64,000 bases of DNA from JAAYJR01 sp964545315 (lineage in GTDB: Bacteria > Bacteroidota > Bacteroidia > Bacteroidales > Prolixibacteraceae): positions 41,924-105,923 of the forward strand of contig CAZJGI010000004.1 in the NCBI GenBank assembly GCA_964545315.1. Direction: 5' to 3'. Under the pieces are notes generated by a model. The model had not been told where the DNA came from. It ran no database searches and saw only the letters and a list, made by a program, of their open reading frames with translations. This document shows, piece after piece, positions 36,509 through 45,918 of the stretch. Position 1 is the stretch's first letter. Each line of letters begins with the position of its first letter. The position numbers and the translations under genes are program-made.

Positions 36509-37759
36509 ATGGCAATAGTTAAACCATTCAGGGGCTTCCGGCCACCGGAAGATATAGTAAATGAGCTGGCTTCCCTTCCTTATGATGTTATGAATTCTGA
36601 TGAAGCAGCCCAAATGGCACAAGGAAAGGAGAAATCATTATTACGTATAACAAGAGCTGAAATTGAATGCCCGGAAACTAAAGATATTCATTCGGATATT
36701 GTTTATAATAAAGCGGTTGATAATTTTAAGTTATTTCAGGAAAAAGGATGGCTGATACAGGATGAAAATCCGGTATTTTATGTTTATGCCCAGACAATGC
36801 ACGGCAGGACCCAATATGGCCTTGTCGGTGCAGCTGCCTGTTCAGACTATGAAAACGGGATAATCAGAAAACACGAACTTACAAGGCCGGACAAGGAGGA
36901 AGACCGTATGGTGCTGACTCGCTATCTGAATGCAAACATCGAACCTGTATTTTTTTCATACAAGGCTGTTCCGGAGTTAGATACCATTATTGAAAGTGTT
37001 GTCAGACAAAACGTACCGGTTTATGATTTTACTGCTGAGGATGGAATAGGACACCATTTTTGGGTGGTTAATGACAGTGATAAAATAAGGTTAATAGAAG
37101 AGCTTTTTGCTACCCGTGTGCCTTACACTTATGTAGCTGACGGGCATCACCGGACTGCAGCCGCAGCCAGGATAGGGCTGGAAAAAACTGCTGCCAATCC
37201 AGGCCATACAGGTAATGAGGAATATAACTATTTTATGGCAGTACATTTTCCTGACAACCAATTGCGGATAATCGATTATAACCGGCTGGTGACTGATCTT
37301 AATGGTTATTCTGAAGAGAGCTTTCTTTCTGAACTTGAAAAATCATTTATTGTGGAAATGGCAGGGAAAGAGATATACAGGCCTGCCCGGTTGCATGAGT
37401 TTAGTTTATACATGTCAGGAGATTGGTATAAACTTACGGCCAGGGAGGGAACTTATGATGAGAATGATCCGCTGGGTGTCCTGGATGTAACTATCCTTTC
37501 TGATCATGTTCTTAGACCGCTGTTGGGGATAACCGACCTCCGTACCTCCGCGCGCATTGATTTTGTTGGGGGAATAAGAGGCCTGGGAGAACTTAAAAAG
37601 AGGGTGGACTCAGGAGAGATGAAGGCGGCATTCGCACTCTTTCCTGTATCGATGCAACAACTCATTAATATTGCCGACAGCGGGAATATAATGCCCCCCA
37701 AAACTACCTGGTTTGAGCCAAAACTGCGATCAGGTCTTGTAATTCATAAACTTGACTGA
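36509..37759 (+). CDS. DUF1015 family protein of the serine biosynthesis operon
   Basis: This 416-residue protein belongs to DUF1015. Seen motifs are IVKPFRGFRPPEDIVNELASLPYDV at the start, RPDKEEDRMVLTRYLNANIEPVFF near residue 125 and VADGHHRTAAAARIG near 210. In many anaerobes the family is encoded beside serC and serA, as here, so a link to serine or phosphoserine metabolism is likely, but the reaction is not known to me. The ATG at 36509 gives the family N terminus; an in-frame start inside serA would add 32 unrelated residues. It is 67 bases after serA and 32 before the next gene. Confidence 0.82.
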   Translation: MAIVKPFRGFRPPEDIVNELASLPYDVMNSDEAAQMAQGKEKSLLRITRAEIECPETKDIHSDIVYNKAVDNFKLFQEKGWLIQDENPVFYVYAQTMHGRTQYGLVGAAACSDYENGIIRKHELTRPDKEEDRMVLTRYLNANIEPVFFSYKAVPELDTIIESVVRQNVPVYDFTAEDGIGHHFWVVNDSDKIRLIEELFATRVPYTYVADGHHRTAAAARIGLEKTAANPGHTGNEEYNYFMAVHFPDNQLRIIDYNRLVTDLNGYSEESFLSELEKSFIVEMAGKEIYRPARLHEFSLYMSGDWYKLTAREGTYDENDPLGVLDVTILSDHVLRPLLGITDLRTSARIDFVGGIRGLGELKKRVDSGEMKAAFALFPVSMQQLINIADSGNIMPPKTTWFEPKLRSGLVIHKLD

Positions 37760-37791
37760 CAGTTTCTGAATAAATTATTATAATTAATACA

Positions 37792-40773
37792 ATGGATAAT
37801 GAAAAAATAACATTGGCAGGTATTTATAAACGGAAGAAAACAGACCGTGATATTTTTCAGGAGTTGATGCCGACGAAGATAAAGGAGGTACTTCTGATAG
37901 CCACTCTGTATGATTCATATACCATTGTAAGGGAAGAGCAGTTTTCTGATAAGATTTACGGTGAATACCTGCAACTTAACCTGTCAGCAGCTCCGAGGTT
38001 TACAAGTGTTAATTCAAAGGAAGATGCCCTGTTGACCCTTGAGCACCGTGATTTTGACCTGATTATTGTTATGGCAGGCCTTGACAAGTTTGCAGCAGTT
38101 GAAACAGCCCGTGAAATAGGTACACTTCATCCGCGCATACCACTTCTTCTGCTGGCTAATAATAATGCCGACCTCAGGTTTTTTCAGTCTGAAGGAAAGA
38201 ACTATGATTTCATAGACCGCATTTTTGTATGGAATGGTAATTCAAATGTATTCCTGGCAATGATGAAGTATATTGAAGATAAGAAAAATGTGGCCAGGGA
38301 TACACAAACCGGTAATGTCCGTGTGATACTTCTGGTGGAAGACAGCATTCAGTATTATTCAAGGTATCTGCCTATGCTATACACTACTATTATGACGCAG
38401 ACGCAGATACTTGTACAGGAAGATGCGAAAAATGAACTTCATAAAATATTGAAGATGAGAGGCAGGCCAAAAGTCCTTCTTGCCGATAGTTATGAAGAGG
38501 CCGTAAAGATTATCAACCAGTATCGGAGGTACATGCTTTGTGTTATATCCGATGTTAAATTTGAAAGGAATGGCAAAGAAGATAACGATGCAGGCATTGA
38601 ACTTTTAAAATATACCAATACTGTTTTGAAACACCCAATTCCCGTACTTATACAGTCACAGGAACCTGCCAATGCCGAGCGTGCAAAGAGTATAAATGCT
38701 GATTTCATAAATAAGAACTCCGACAGCCTGTCGATGGATATCTTTAACTTTTTGTACAAGCGGCTTGGATTTGGAAGTTTCATTTTTAAGGATAAGGAAG
38801 GGAACCCTATTGACCAGGCAGATGACGTCCATGAATTTATGGAGAAATTCAGGGAAATACCCGTTGAAAGCCTGTTTTATCACGGGAGACGTAACTCTTT
38901 TTCCACATGGCTCATGGCTCGCGGTGAAATTAATATGGCAGAACGGCTGAGGGAAGTGAAGGTTGAAGATTTTGAATCACCGGAAGATTTGAGAGAGTTT
39001 TGTCTTAACATTTTTCAGGAAGTTAATTTTGAAAAATTCAAAGGTACTATTGTCAATTTTGAAACATCCCTGCTAAGATCCAACCGGCTTATTGTACGTA
39101 TGGCAAAGGGATCTCCGGGAGGGAAGGGAAGAGGTATTGCATTTATGTGCCATTTGGTTGAAAACATTGATTTTCAAAAGCTTGTGCCCGGATTGAATAT
39201 TTGTATACCTGCCACCGCAGTAATTGGTTCCCTGGAATTCGAAAAATTTATCGAGATCAATAACCTGTATGACAAGATATATTCAACAAATGATTATGAA
39301 AAAATAAGGCAGTATTTTCTTGATGCAGATTTTGATGAAAAATTGAAAGTTCGTCTCAGAGAGTATGTTAAACGTATAAAAACACCATTGGCAGTAAGGT
39401 CTTCAGGTATGTTTGAAGATTCATTACTACAGCCTTTTTCAGGTGTATACGCAACATATATAATTCCCAATAACCATCCTGACACAACTGTGAGGTATAA
39501 TCAACTGGTTACGGCAGTTAAGCTGGTATATGCAAGTGTTTTTACCCAATCAGCAAAAGCCTATTTTGATGCCATTTATTATAAGATTGAAGAGGAGGAG
39601 ATGGCAGTGATAATACAGGAGCTGGTGGGGAAGGAACATAATAACAGATATTACCCGGCTATCTCAGGGGTTGCCCAGTCATATAATTACTATCCGATTT
39701 CATATATGAAACCGGAAGATGGTTTTTCTGTTGCTGCAGTGGGGCTGGGAATGTATGTAGTGGGAGGTGAAAATTCATTTCGTTTTTGTCCCAGATACCC
39801 CGGTATTAATGCTGCATCTATCCGTGACCAGATTAGAGATTCACAGAAGAATTTTTACGCTCTGGATCTTTCCGAGCCTGACGTTGACCTTGTCGCAGGG
39901 GGTGAAGATGCAGCTATCAAAAGATATAGTATCGGTGAGGCTGAATATGACGGGACGCTTGATCATTCAGTCTCTACTTATTTAGTTGAAAATGATGAAC
40001 TTGTCCCGGGTATGTTTAATGATGGCCCCAGGATAGTTGACTTTGCCAATATTCTCAAATATAATTATCTTCCTCTTGCCGATACTCTTCATCTGTTGCT
40101 TAAACTTTTCAGGGAGGCATTGGGGTCACCTGTAGAGATTGAGTATGCTGTCGAAACAGACCCTGCATCAAATGGATTTCCTACTTTATATCTTCTGCAG
40201 ATCAAGCCATTGATCCGGGTAGAAGAACAGATAGAGATCGACCTGGGTAATATTGACAGGGACAGTGCAATGATGTATGCAGAAATGGGTATGGGCAACG
40301 GTAAAATTGATTATATCAGGGATGTTGTATATGTTGACCCGGATCTGTTTGATAAGACAAAAACCAGGCAGATGGCAACAGAGATCAACAAGATAAACAG
40401 CTATTTTGAATTGCATAATAAAGAGTATATTTTGATTGGCCCCGGCAGGTGGGGTTCACGTGATCCATTTACGGGAATACCTGTATTGTGGGCGCATATT
40501 TCAAAAGCAAGGATCATCGTTGAAACAGGATTACCGGATTTTCCGCTGGATGCCTCTCTGGGATCACATTTCTTTCATAATGTGACTTCTATGAATGTGG
40601 GCTATTTTTCAGTACCCCATAACGCCAGATATGCCCATCTTAACATGGAAGTAATAAAAAAACAAAAAATTTTGCAGGATACAGGTTTTGTGAAACATGT
40701 GGAATTCGATCAACCGCTTTCTGTTCTGATGAACGGGAAAGAGCGTAAGGCATATATATCTGTTAAGAATTGA
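37792..40773 (+). CDS. receiver-like domains fused to PEP synthase/PPDK ATP-grasp domain
   Basis: This 993-residue protein begins with two response-regulator-like folds (about 30-165, with VLLIATLYDSYTIV, and about 178-320, with VRVILLVEDSIQYYSRYL and the Asp-containing CVISDVKF). It then has a PPDK N-terminal ATP-grasp/PEP-utilising nucleotide domain (about 430-820, with AKGSPGGKGRGIAFM and AVRSSGMFEDSLLQPFSGVYAT). The C-terminal 150 residues contain LIGPGRWGSRDPFTGIPV. I see no phosphohistidine TSHA motif and no PEP-binding TIM barrel, so it is unlikely to be a true PEP synthase. It may be a signalling or phosphotransfer protein sensing nucleotides. It follows DUF1015 by 32 bases. Confidence 0.85.
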   Translation: MDNEKITLAGIYKRKKTDRDIFQELMPTKIKEVLLIATLYDSYTIVREEQFSDKIYGEYLQLNLSAAPRFTSVNSKEDALLTLEHRDFDLIIVMAGLDKFAAVETAREIGTLHPRIPLLLLANNNADLRFFQSEGKNYDFIDRIFVWNGNSNVFLAMMKYIEDKKNVARDTQTGNVRVILLVEDSIQYYSRYLPMLYTTIMTQTQILVQEDAKNELHKILKMRGRPKVLLADSYEEAVKIINQYRRYMLCVISDVKFERNGKEDNDAGIELLKYTNTVLKHPIPVLIQSQEPANAERAKSINADFINKNSDSLSMDIFNFLYKRLGFGSFIFKDKEGNPIDQADDVHEFMEKFREIPVESLFYHGRRNSFSTWLMARGEINMAERLREVKVEDFESPEDLREFCLNIFQEVNFEKFKGTIVNFETSLLRSNRLIVRMAKGSPGGKGRGIAFMCHLVENIDFQKLVPGLNICIPATAVIGSLEFEKFIEINNLYDKIYSTNDYEKIRQYFLDADFDEKLKVRLREYVKRIKTPLAVRSSGMFEDSLLQPFSGVYATYIIPNNHPDTTVRYNQLVTAVKLVYASVFTQSAKAYFDAIYYKIEEEEMAVIIQELVGKEHNNRYYPAISGVAQSYNYYPISYMKPEDGFSVAAVGLGMYVVGGENSFRFCPRYPGINAASIRDQIRDSQKNFYALDLSEPDVDLVAGGEDAAIKRYSIGEAEYDGTLDHSVSTYLVENDELVPGMFNDGPRIVDFANILKYNYLPLADTLHLLLKLFREALGSPVEIEYAVETDPASNGFPTLYLLQIKPLIRVEEQIEIDLGNIDRDSAMMYAEMGMGNGKIDYIRDVVYVDPDLFDKTKTRQMATEINKINSYFELHNKEYILIGPGRWGSRDPFTGIPVLWAHISKARIIVETGLPDFPLDASLGSHFFHNVTSMNVGYFSVPHNARYAHLNMEVIKKQKILQDTGFVKHVEFDQPLSVLMNGKERKAYISVKN

Positions 40774-40824
40774 TTTAAATATTAATAAATGTTCAAACCT
40801 TTTTTAAATAATTATTAATAACCT

Positions 40825-40853
40825 TTTGCTTTAAATTTTAAAAATTATCTTTG
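40825..40853 (+). promoter_or_regulatory. promoter of membrane pyrophosphatase gene
   Basis: TTTG (40825-40828) and TATCTTTG (40846-40853), 17 bases apart, give a good match to the Bacteroidota consensus. A leader of about 110 bases would precede the start at 40970; I see no recognisable riboswitch in it. Confidence 0.6.
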
Positions 40854-40969
40854 TCGACTGGAAAATTTACACAATAATTATTTGAGCCGATATGAATATT
40901 AACTATTTGGTTCATAGTTTATTTTTAAGATCTAAACCGTAACTATTGTTACATAAAAATTAATTTCTT

Positions 40970-43297
40970 ATGAGCAACATTTTCTTTTTAGTTCCTCTTG
41001 CCTCTGTTTTGGCACTTGGTTTTGCATATTATTTCTTCAAATCAATGATGAAGAATTCAGAGGGCACCGATCGTATGAAAGAGATTGCGCAATATGTTCG
41101 TGAAGGTGCGATGGCTTATTTAAGAAGGCAATACAGAGTAGTAACTTTGGTATTTGTCATTTTATTTGTGTTGCTGACCATCATGGCTTATTTTAATGTA
41201 CAGAATCCTTTCGTTCCGGTAGCCTTTATTACCGGGGGTTTCTTCTCCGGTCTATGTGGTTTTTTAGGGATGAAAACGGCCACATATGCGTCGGCACGTA
41301 CAGCGCATGGTGCTTCACAATCACTAAACAAAGGATTACAAATTGCTTTCAGGAGTGGTGCTGTGATGGGTCTGGTAGTTGTAGGATTTGCCCTGCTGGA
41401 TATTGCAGCATGGTTTTTAATCCTTGACAAATTAGTGTATACCCCATCAAACATGGCTGACGGAGTACATTTTTTAGGGCTTAATTTTGTACATCCTCAT
41501 CCTGAGTATGTTGTTAACGGGATATTGAATGAAGCAGGTACCAGGGCTAAGTTGGTGGAGATAACCGTAACCATGCTTACTTTTGGAATGGGAGCGTCAA
41601 CACAGGCTCTCTTTGCACGTGTAGGTGGTGGTATTTATACAAAAGCTGCTGATGTCGGCGCTGACCTGGTTGGTAAGGTTGAAGCAGGCATTCCTGAGGA
41701 TGACCCGAGAAATCCGGCAACCATTGCTGATAATGTTGGAGATAACGTTGGCGACGTTGCTGGCATGGGCGCTGACCTTTATGAATCATACGCAGGTTCT
41801 ATACTTGCAACTGCTGCACTGGGGGCTTCACTTCCGGCGCTGGCATTAAGAGATTCAGGCCTCGACGCATACAAGGCAGTTCTTGCACCTATGATTGTAG
41901 CAGCTATCGGAATAATTCTTTCTATCATCGGTATATTTATGGTACGTACTAAAGAGTCGGCAACACAAAAGAATTTGCTGAATGCACTTCTTCTTGGTAC
42001 AGGCGGAAGCTCTGTACTGATACTGCTGGCTATGGTAGGATTGTCATTAGTTGGCTGGGTAACCTGGGGTGTTTTCTGGGCAGTTGTTATCGGTCTTGCT
42101 GCCGGTGTTATTATAGGACAGGCAACCGAGTACTTTACTTCAGATGAATATAAACCTACCAGAGGTATTGCCAAACAGGCATTACAGGGCCCGGCAACAA
42201 CCATAATTGACGGTCTTGCAGTTGGTATGTTCTCAACCTGGATACCTGTAGTTACTATAGTGCTGGGAATAATGGGTGCTTTCTGGGCATCCGGCGGAGC
42301 ACAGCATTTTGCAATGGGTGTTTATGGAATTGGCTTTGCAGCAGTAGGTATGCTGTCTACTTTGGGTATTACCCTTGCAACAGATGCTTTCGGGCCAATT
42401 GCAGATAACGCAGGGGGTAATGCAGAAATGTCAGAACTTGATCCTCAAGTACGTGAACGTACTGATGCCCTTGATATGCTTGGCAATACAACTGCTGCCA
42501 CAGGTAAGGGATTTGCCATCGGTTCTGCGGCACTTACCGCTATGGCGCTTATCTCAGCATATATGGAAGAGGTGCGTATGTGGTTCGATAAAATTGCCAA
42601 GACAGGAGAGGGCTTTGTTACAAAAGGATCATATGTCTTTTACAATGATGTAATGCCCACTGTTGAAGAGGGTATGGAGGCTGTAAAAATTTCCGCTGCT
42701 TCCGTTAAGGATTTCTCGGCAGCCTATGATATAACACTTTTTAATCCATTGTTCCTTGGAGGTTTATTCCTTGGTGCAATGATGGCATTTGTTTTCAGTG
42801 CGATGACAATGAAAGCTGTCGGACGTGCTGCCGGTGCTATGGTTGATGAAGTACGGCGTCAGTTCCGTGATATAAAAGGTATTCTGGAAGGGAAAGCAGT
42901 TCCTGAATATGCCAAGTGTGTGGAGATATCTACAAAGGGCGCTCAGAAAGAGATGCTTTTGCCCTCACTTGTGGCTATTATAGTTCCGGTTGTTGTTGGT
43001 GCAGCTATGGGTGTTGCCGGTGTGGTTGGTTTGCTTGCAGGTGGACTGACAGCAGGTTTTACATTGGCTGTGTTCATGAATAATGCCGGTGGTGCCTGGG
43101 ATAATGCAAAGAAATACATCGAAAAAGGACAATACGGTGGTAAAGGTGGTGCGGCTCATAAAGCAGGTGTTGTTGGCGACACAGTGGGTGACCCGTTCAA
43201 AGATACATCAGGGCCGTCATTGAATATTCTTATTAAACTTATGACTATGGTTTCAGTTGTAATGGCCGGTTTAACCGTTACATTGAGCTTATTATAA
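40970..43297 (+). CDS. hppA: membrane-bound ion-pumping pyrophosphatase, K+-dependent type
   Basis: This 775-residue integral membrane enzyme with about 16 helices hydrolyses PPi and pumps Na+ and/or H+. The PPi/Mg site DVGADLVGKVEAGIPEDDP starts at Asp228 and continues into DNVGDNVGD. The second acidic site is DAFGPIADNAGGNAEMS and the third is GDTVGDPFKDTSGP near the C terminus. Ala509 in GNTTAAT is the residue type of K+-dependent enzymes (K+-independent ones have Lys). Whether Na+ or H+ is moved cannot be settled by eye. A strong terminator follows at 43320. Confidence 0.96.
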   Translation: MSNIFFLVPLASVLALGFAYYFFKSMMKNSEGTDRMKEIAQYVREGAMAYLRRQYRVVTLVFVILFVLLTIMAYFNVQNPFVPVAFITGGFFSGLCGFLGMKTATYASARTAHGASQSLNKGLQIAFRSGAVMGLVVVGFALLDIAAWFLILDKLVYTPSNMADGVHFLGLNFVHPHPEYVVNGILNEAGTRAKLVEITVTMLTFGMGASTQALFARVGGGIYTKAADVGADLVGKVEAGIPEDDPRNPATIADNVGDNVGDVAGMGADLYESYAGSILATAALGASLPALALRDSGLDAYKAVLAPMIVAAIGIILSIIGIFMVRTKESATQKNLLNALLLGTGGSSVLILLAMVGLSLVGWVTWGVFWAVVIGLAAGVIIGQATEYFTSDEYKPTRGIAKQALQGPATTIIDGLAVGMFSTWIPVVTIVLGIMGAFWASGGAQHFAMGVYGIGFAAVGMLSTLGITLATDAFGPIADNAGGNAEMSELDPQVRERTDALDMLGNTTAATGKGFAIGSAALTAMALISAYMEEVRMWFDKIAKTGEGFVTKGSYVFYNDVMPTVEEGMEAVKISAASVKDFSAAYDITLFNPLFLGGLFLGAMMAFVFSAMTMKAVGRAAGAMVDEVRRQFRDIKGILEGKAVPEYAKCVEISTKGAQKEMLLPSLVAIIVPVVVGAAMGVAGVVGLLAGGLTAGFTLAVFMNNAGGAWDNAKKYIEKGQYGGKGGAAHKAGVVGDTVGDPFKDTSGPSLNILIKLMTMVSVVMAGLTVTLSLL

Positions 43298-43319
43298 TAA
43301 TATTGTGTTTTGTTGGTTT

Positions 43320-43356
43320 GTGAACCACCTGCCTCCAGGCAGGTGGTTCACTTTTT
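43320..43356 (+). terminator. intrinsic terminator of hppA
   Basis: A perfect 15-base inverted repeat (43320-43334 and 43337-43351, core CCACCTGCCT/AGGCAGGTGG) is followed directly by TTTTT. It lies 22 bases after the hppA stop. Confidence 0.88.
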
Positions 43357-43401
43357 AGTGCCGTTTGCTTCAGATTAGAGTCAGTGCACGTTGATTGTCA
43401 A

Positions 43402-43525
43402 CCGTCGGCTGAAGCCGACGGCAAAGGATAAGGTTCTTATCAATGCAGCCAAATTAGTTCATTGCCTTATCAATGCTGCCAATTAGTTCATTGCCTTATC
43501 CTTTGCCGTTCGTTTTAACGAACGG
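43402..43525. repeat. REPIN-like palindromic repeat with internal duplication (copy 3)
   Basis: End palindromes with cores CGGCTGAAGCCG (43402-43421) and TTCGTTTTAACGAA (about 43508-43523) flank CAAAGGATAAGG and CCTTATCCTTTG arms. The interior holds a tandem duplication: 43441-43470 and 43471-43499 are nearly identical 30/29-base units. This makes the copy about 30 bases longer than the others. It occupies the 381-base gap between hppA and the next gene, which otherwise shows only the terminator. Confidence 0.85.
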
Positions 43526-43678
43526 ATCAGGATCAGAACCTATATCCATTCCCCCCTTACTAATTCCTAAAAATTTCTTTATTGCAGTAAATTTTATTTT
43601 ATAGTTTTTGTTGTGAACAAAATATCTGTATATTTAGTTTCTTAAAATAAATGATAATAAATACTAAAATCAATTAAT

Positions 43679-44692
43679 ATGGCAGATTTATCAACTACCT
43701 ACATGGGTATAAAACTTAAAAACCCGCTTATTTTGGGTGCATGTAATTTAGTCCTCAAACCAGAGGTTGTAAAGCAAGTGGTGGATGCAGGAATCGGAGC
43801 GATTGTATATAAATCTCTTTTTGAGGAGCAGATACAATTGGAAGATCTTCAGCTTTCTGAAGATTTAACAGAGTATGAGTACCGCAACGCAGAGATGCAA
43901 AGTCTGTTTCCAAATATGGAACATGGAGGTCCTAAAGAGTATCTTTATAATGTACAAAAACTTAAGAAGTCGGTTGATGTGCCGGTGTTTGCAAGTCTTA
44001 ATGCCATTTATGATACGACATGGGTTGAATATGCCAAAGAGTTGGAAGATACCGGTGTCGACGGTTTGGAGCTTAACCTTTATTCTGTTCCCGGTTTTTA
44101 TGAACAGACAGGCCAGGCGATAGAGGAGAAGCAGTTAAAAATAATAAAAGAGGTTAAGAAAGCGGTCAATATCCCGATTAGTGTTAAAATAAGCCTCTTT
44201 TACAGTAATCCTCTTAATTTTATCAAACAGATGGACAAGGAGGGTGTTAATGGCTTCGTTCTGTTCAACAGGTTTTTTCAGCCGGATATAGATACGGAGG
44301 ATGAAAAATTTTATTATCCCTGGGAATTAAGTCATCCGAAAGATTATATGGTTCCTTTGCGTTTTGCCGGTCTTCTTTATGATAATATACATGGCAGCAT
44401 ATGTGTTAACAGGGGACTTTATACGTCCGATGATGTGGTAAAGTCAATACTTGCAGGTGCAGATGCTGTAGAGTTAGTAAGTACTGTATATAAGAATAAG
44501 CCAGCAGTAATAACACAAATTATAGATGAGATCGACACATGGATGGAAAAGAAGGGTTACAAAAACCTGGGTGATTTCAGAGGTAAGCTTTCGCGGAAGA
44601 GCCTTAAAGACCCGTATGTTTATAAGAGGGCGCAATATGTTGACATCCTGATGCAGTCAGAATCGGTTTTTAAGAAATATCCCATGGTCTGA
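43679..44692 (+). CDS. dihydroorotate dehydrogenase-like FMN protein
   Basis: This 337-residue TIM-barrel protein belongs to the class 1 dihydroorotate dehydrogenase family. ADLSTTYMGIKLKNPLILGAC at the start, PVFASLNA near residue 102, GLELNLYS near 128, PISVKISLF near 160 and the FMN phosphate-binding region GSICVNRGLYTSDDVVKSILAGADAVELVSTVYKN near 240-280 support this. Genuine PyrD enzymes have a catalytic Cys or Ser in a conserved loop that I cannot locate with confidence here. It is the variant often annotated only as DHOD-like, so a role in pyrimidine synthesis is not certain. It converges with the phosphatase gene. Confidence 0.83.
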   Translation: MADLSTTYMGIKLKNPLILGACNLVLKPEVVKQVVDAGIGAIVYKSLFEEQIQLEDLQLSEDLTEYEYRNAEMQSLFPNMEHGGPKEYLYNVQKLKKSVDVPVFASLNAIYDTTWVEYAKELEDTGVDGLELNLYSVPGFYEQTGQAIEEKQLKIIKEVKKAVNIPISVKISLFYSNPLNFIKQMDKEGVNGFVLFNRFFQPDIDTEDEKFYYPWELSHPKDYMVPLRFAGLLYDNIHGSICVNRGLYTSDDVVKSILAGADAVELVSTVYKNKPAVITQIIDEIDTWMEKKGYKNLGDFRGKLSRKSLKDPYVYKRAQYVDILMQSESVFKKYPMV

Positions 44693-44715
44693 CAGTATTT
44701 CCTGCTGTGGAATTA

Positions 44716-45918
44716 TTACAGGTATTCGATTGTTACATGTTTGAAGAACCTGTTAACCAGTATTTTTACAATACGTTTAACGACAAATTTTCTAAGTTCC
44801 AGTTCCATTGGTTGTTCCGGGTCCTGGTGTGCCCAGTTGATCCGTGTTCCAACAATTATTTCTATGCTGTCGTGTTTTAACAGAAGCTTAACGACTTTTT
44901 CCGGAGGGCTGTCCTGGAGCCTGGTATCACTGCTGTAATTTTCCAGTATCTCTTCCACTTTTCCAAGTGTAAGGATACCCTCCGTAACCAGTTCGAAGCC
45001 TTCCATTTCAGCAGCGGGAGGAAGAGCACCGGGTATTTTTGCACCATGATGTATCTCAACTTTTGTGTCTAGTTCCCTTGCTATGATCTCAGCCGTTGTC
45101 CCGCCGCAAATTATTTTTTTTCCTTTAAAATTTTTAATGCGGCCTACGAAATTAAAGTCCTTTATTTTATAAAATGGCGGGCCTGTTATAAGCATCATCC
45201 TACGGGGTTCCCTGAAATAGATAACCCCGCATGATGTATCGTCTTTCAGCTCGAAGTCATCATTCATGATAGCCTGGTTAATGATCTTTTTAGCCAGCCT
45301 TGAAGCTGAAATATCAGGCATTTTGTTTACCTGGTTGAGAGTAAATTTGATAACATTCTCCATGCCCCAGCCCATAGGGTACCTTTTGCTGCCCAGGCCT
45401 GATTGTACAACGCCATCAGTCAGAAATACCAGCCTGTCTTCTTTGTGAGATATAAATTCTGTACACCTGAGCAGTTTCCCGACATGCTGAGATCCCCTTA
45501 CTTCAAGTTCATATTCTTTAGGTTTATAAACTTCTTTATTTCTGATAATGATCAGAACAGGAGGATTATCATAGTTAATTATTCTCAGATGCCCGTCCGA
45601 CTCAATCTCAATAATTGTAAAAGTTGCGTAACTCTCTCTCCCGTCGCTGCTTTTTGGTAATGCTTCCATTATTATTCTTGCAAATATTTCAGGTTTTGTA
45701 TGAAACCTGGCATATTTCAAAGCCATTGTGGCGGTCAGTGTTGACAGCACGCTGGCTTTTATCCCATGGCCTATACCATCGCTTAACACCAGGATGGTCC
45801 GTCCTTCTTCTTTAAAGATGTCTGACTGGAATGTATCACCGCAAGCTATCTCTCCTTTTGGCTTTCGTTGCTGCACATCGATTTCAACGTGGTACTTGGG
45901 ATTATTTGTCATTACCAT
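44716..45918 (-). CDS. SpoIIE-type PP2C serine phosphatase linked to hydrogenase genes
   Basis: This 400-residue protein has an N-terminal PP2C/SpoIIE phosphatase domain (about 20-210) with CGDTFQSDIF and VLSDGIGHGIKASVLST holding the metal-binding aspartates, VFLTDGVVQSG later and DDTSCGVIYF at the end. The C-terminal 180 residues are of unclear function. Such phosphatases and PAS proteins are encoded beside [FeFe] hydrogenases in many anaerobes. The start is ambiguous: ATGs at 45918 and 45912 and a TTG at 45933 all overlap the PAS gene; I use 45918. Translation is probably coupled to the PAS gene. Confidence 0.8.
   Translation of the reverse strand: MVMTNNPKYHVEIDVQQRKPKGEIACGDTFQSDIFKEEGRTILVLSDGIGHGIKASVLSTLTATMALKYARFHTKPEIFARIIMEALPKSSDGRESYATFTIIEIESDGHLRIINYDNPPVLIIIRNKEVYKPKEYELEVRGSQHVGKLLRCTEFISHKEDRLVFLTDGVVQSGLGSKRYPMGWGMENVIKFTLNQVNKMPDISASRLAKKIINQAIMNDDFELKDDTSCGVIYFREPRRMMLITGPPFYKIKDFNFVGRIKNFKGKKIICGGTTAEIIARELDTKVEIHHGAKIPGALPPAAEMEGFELVTEGILTLGKVEEILENYSSDTRLQDSPPEKVVKLLLKHDSIEIIVGTRINWAHQDPEQPMELELRKFVVKRIVKILVNRFFKHVTIEYL

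Noticed and set aside
37792..40773. Annotation as phosphoenolpyruvate synthase
   Set aside because: The phosphohistidine motif and the PEP-binding barrel required for that reaction are not visible.
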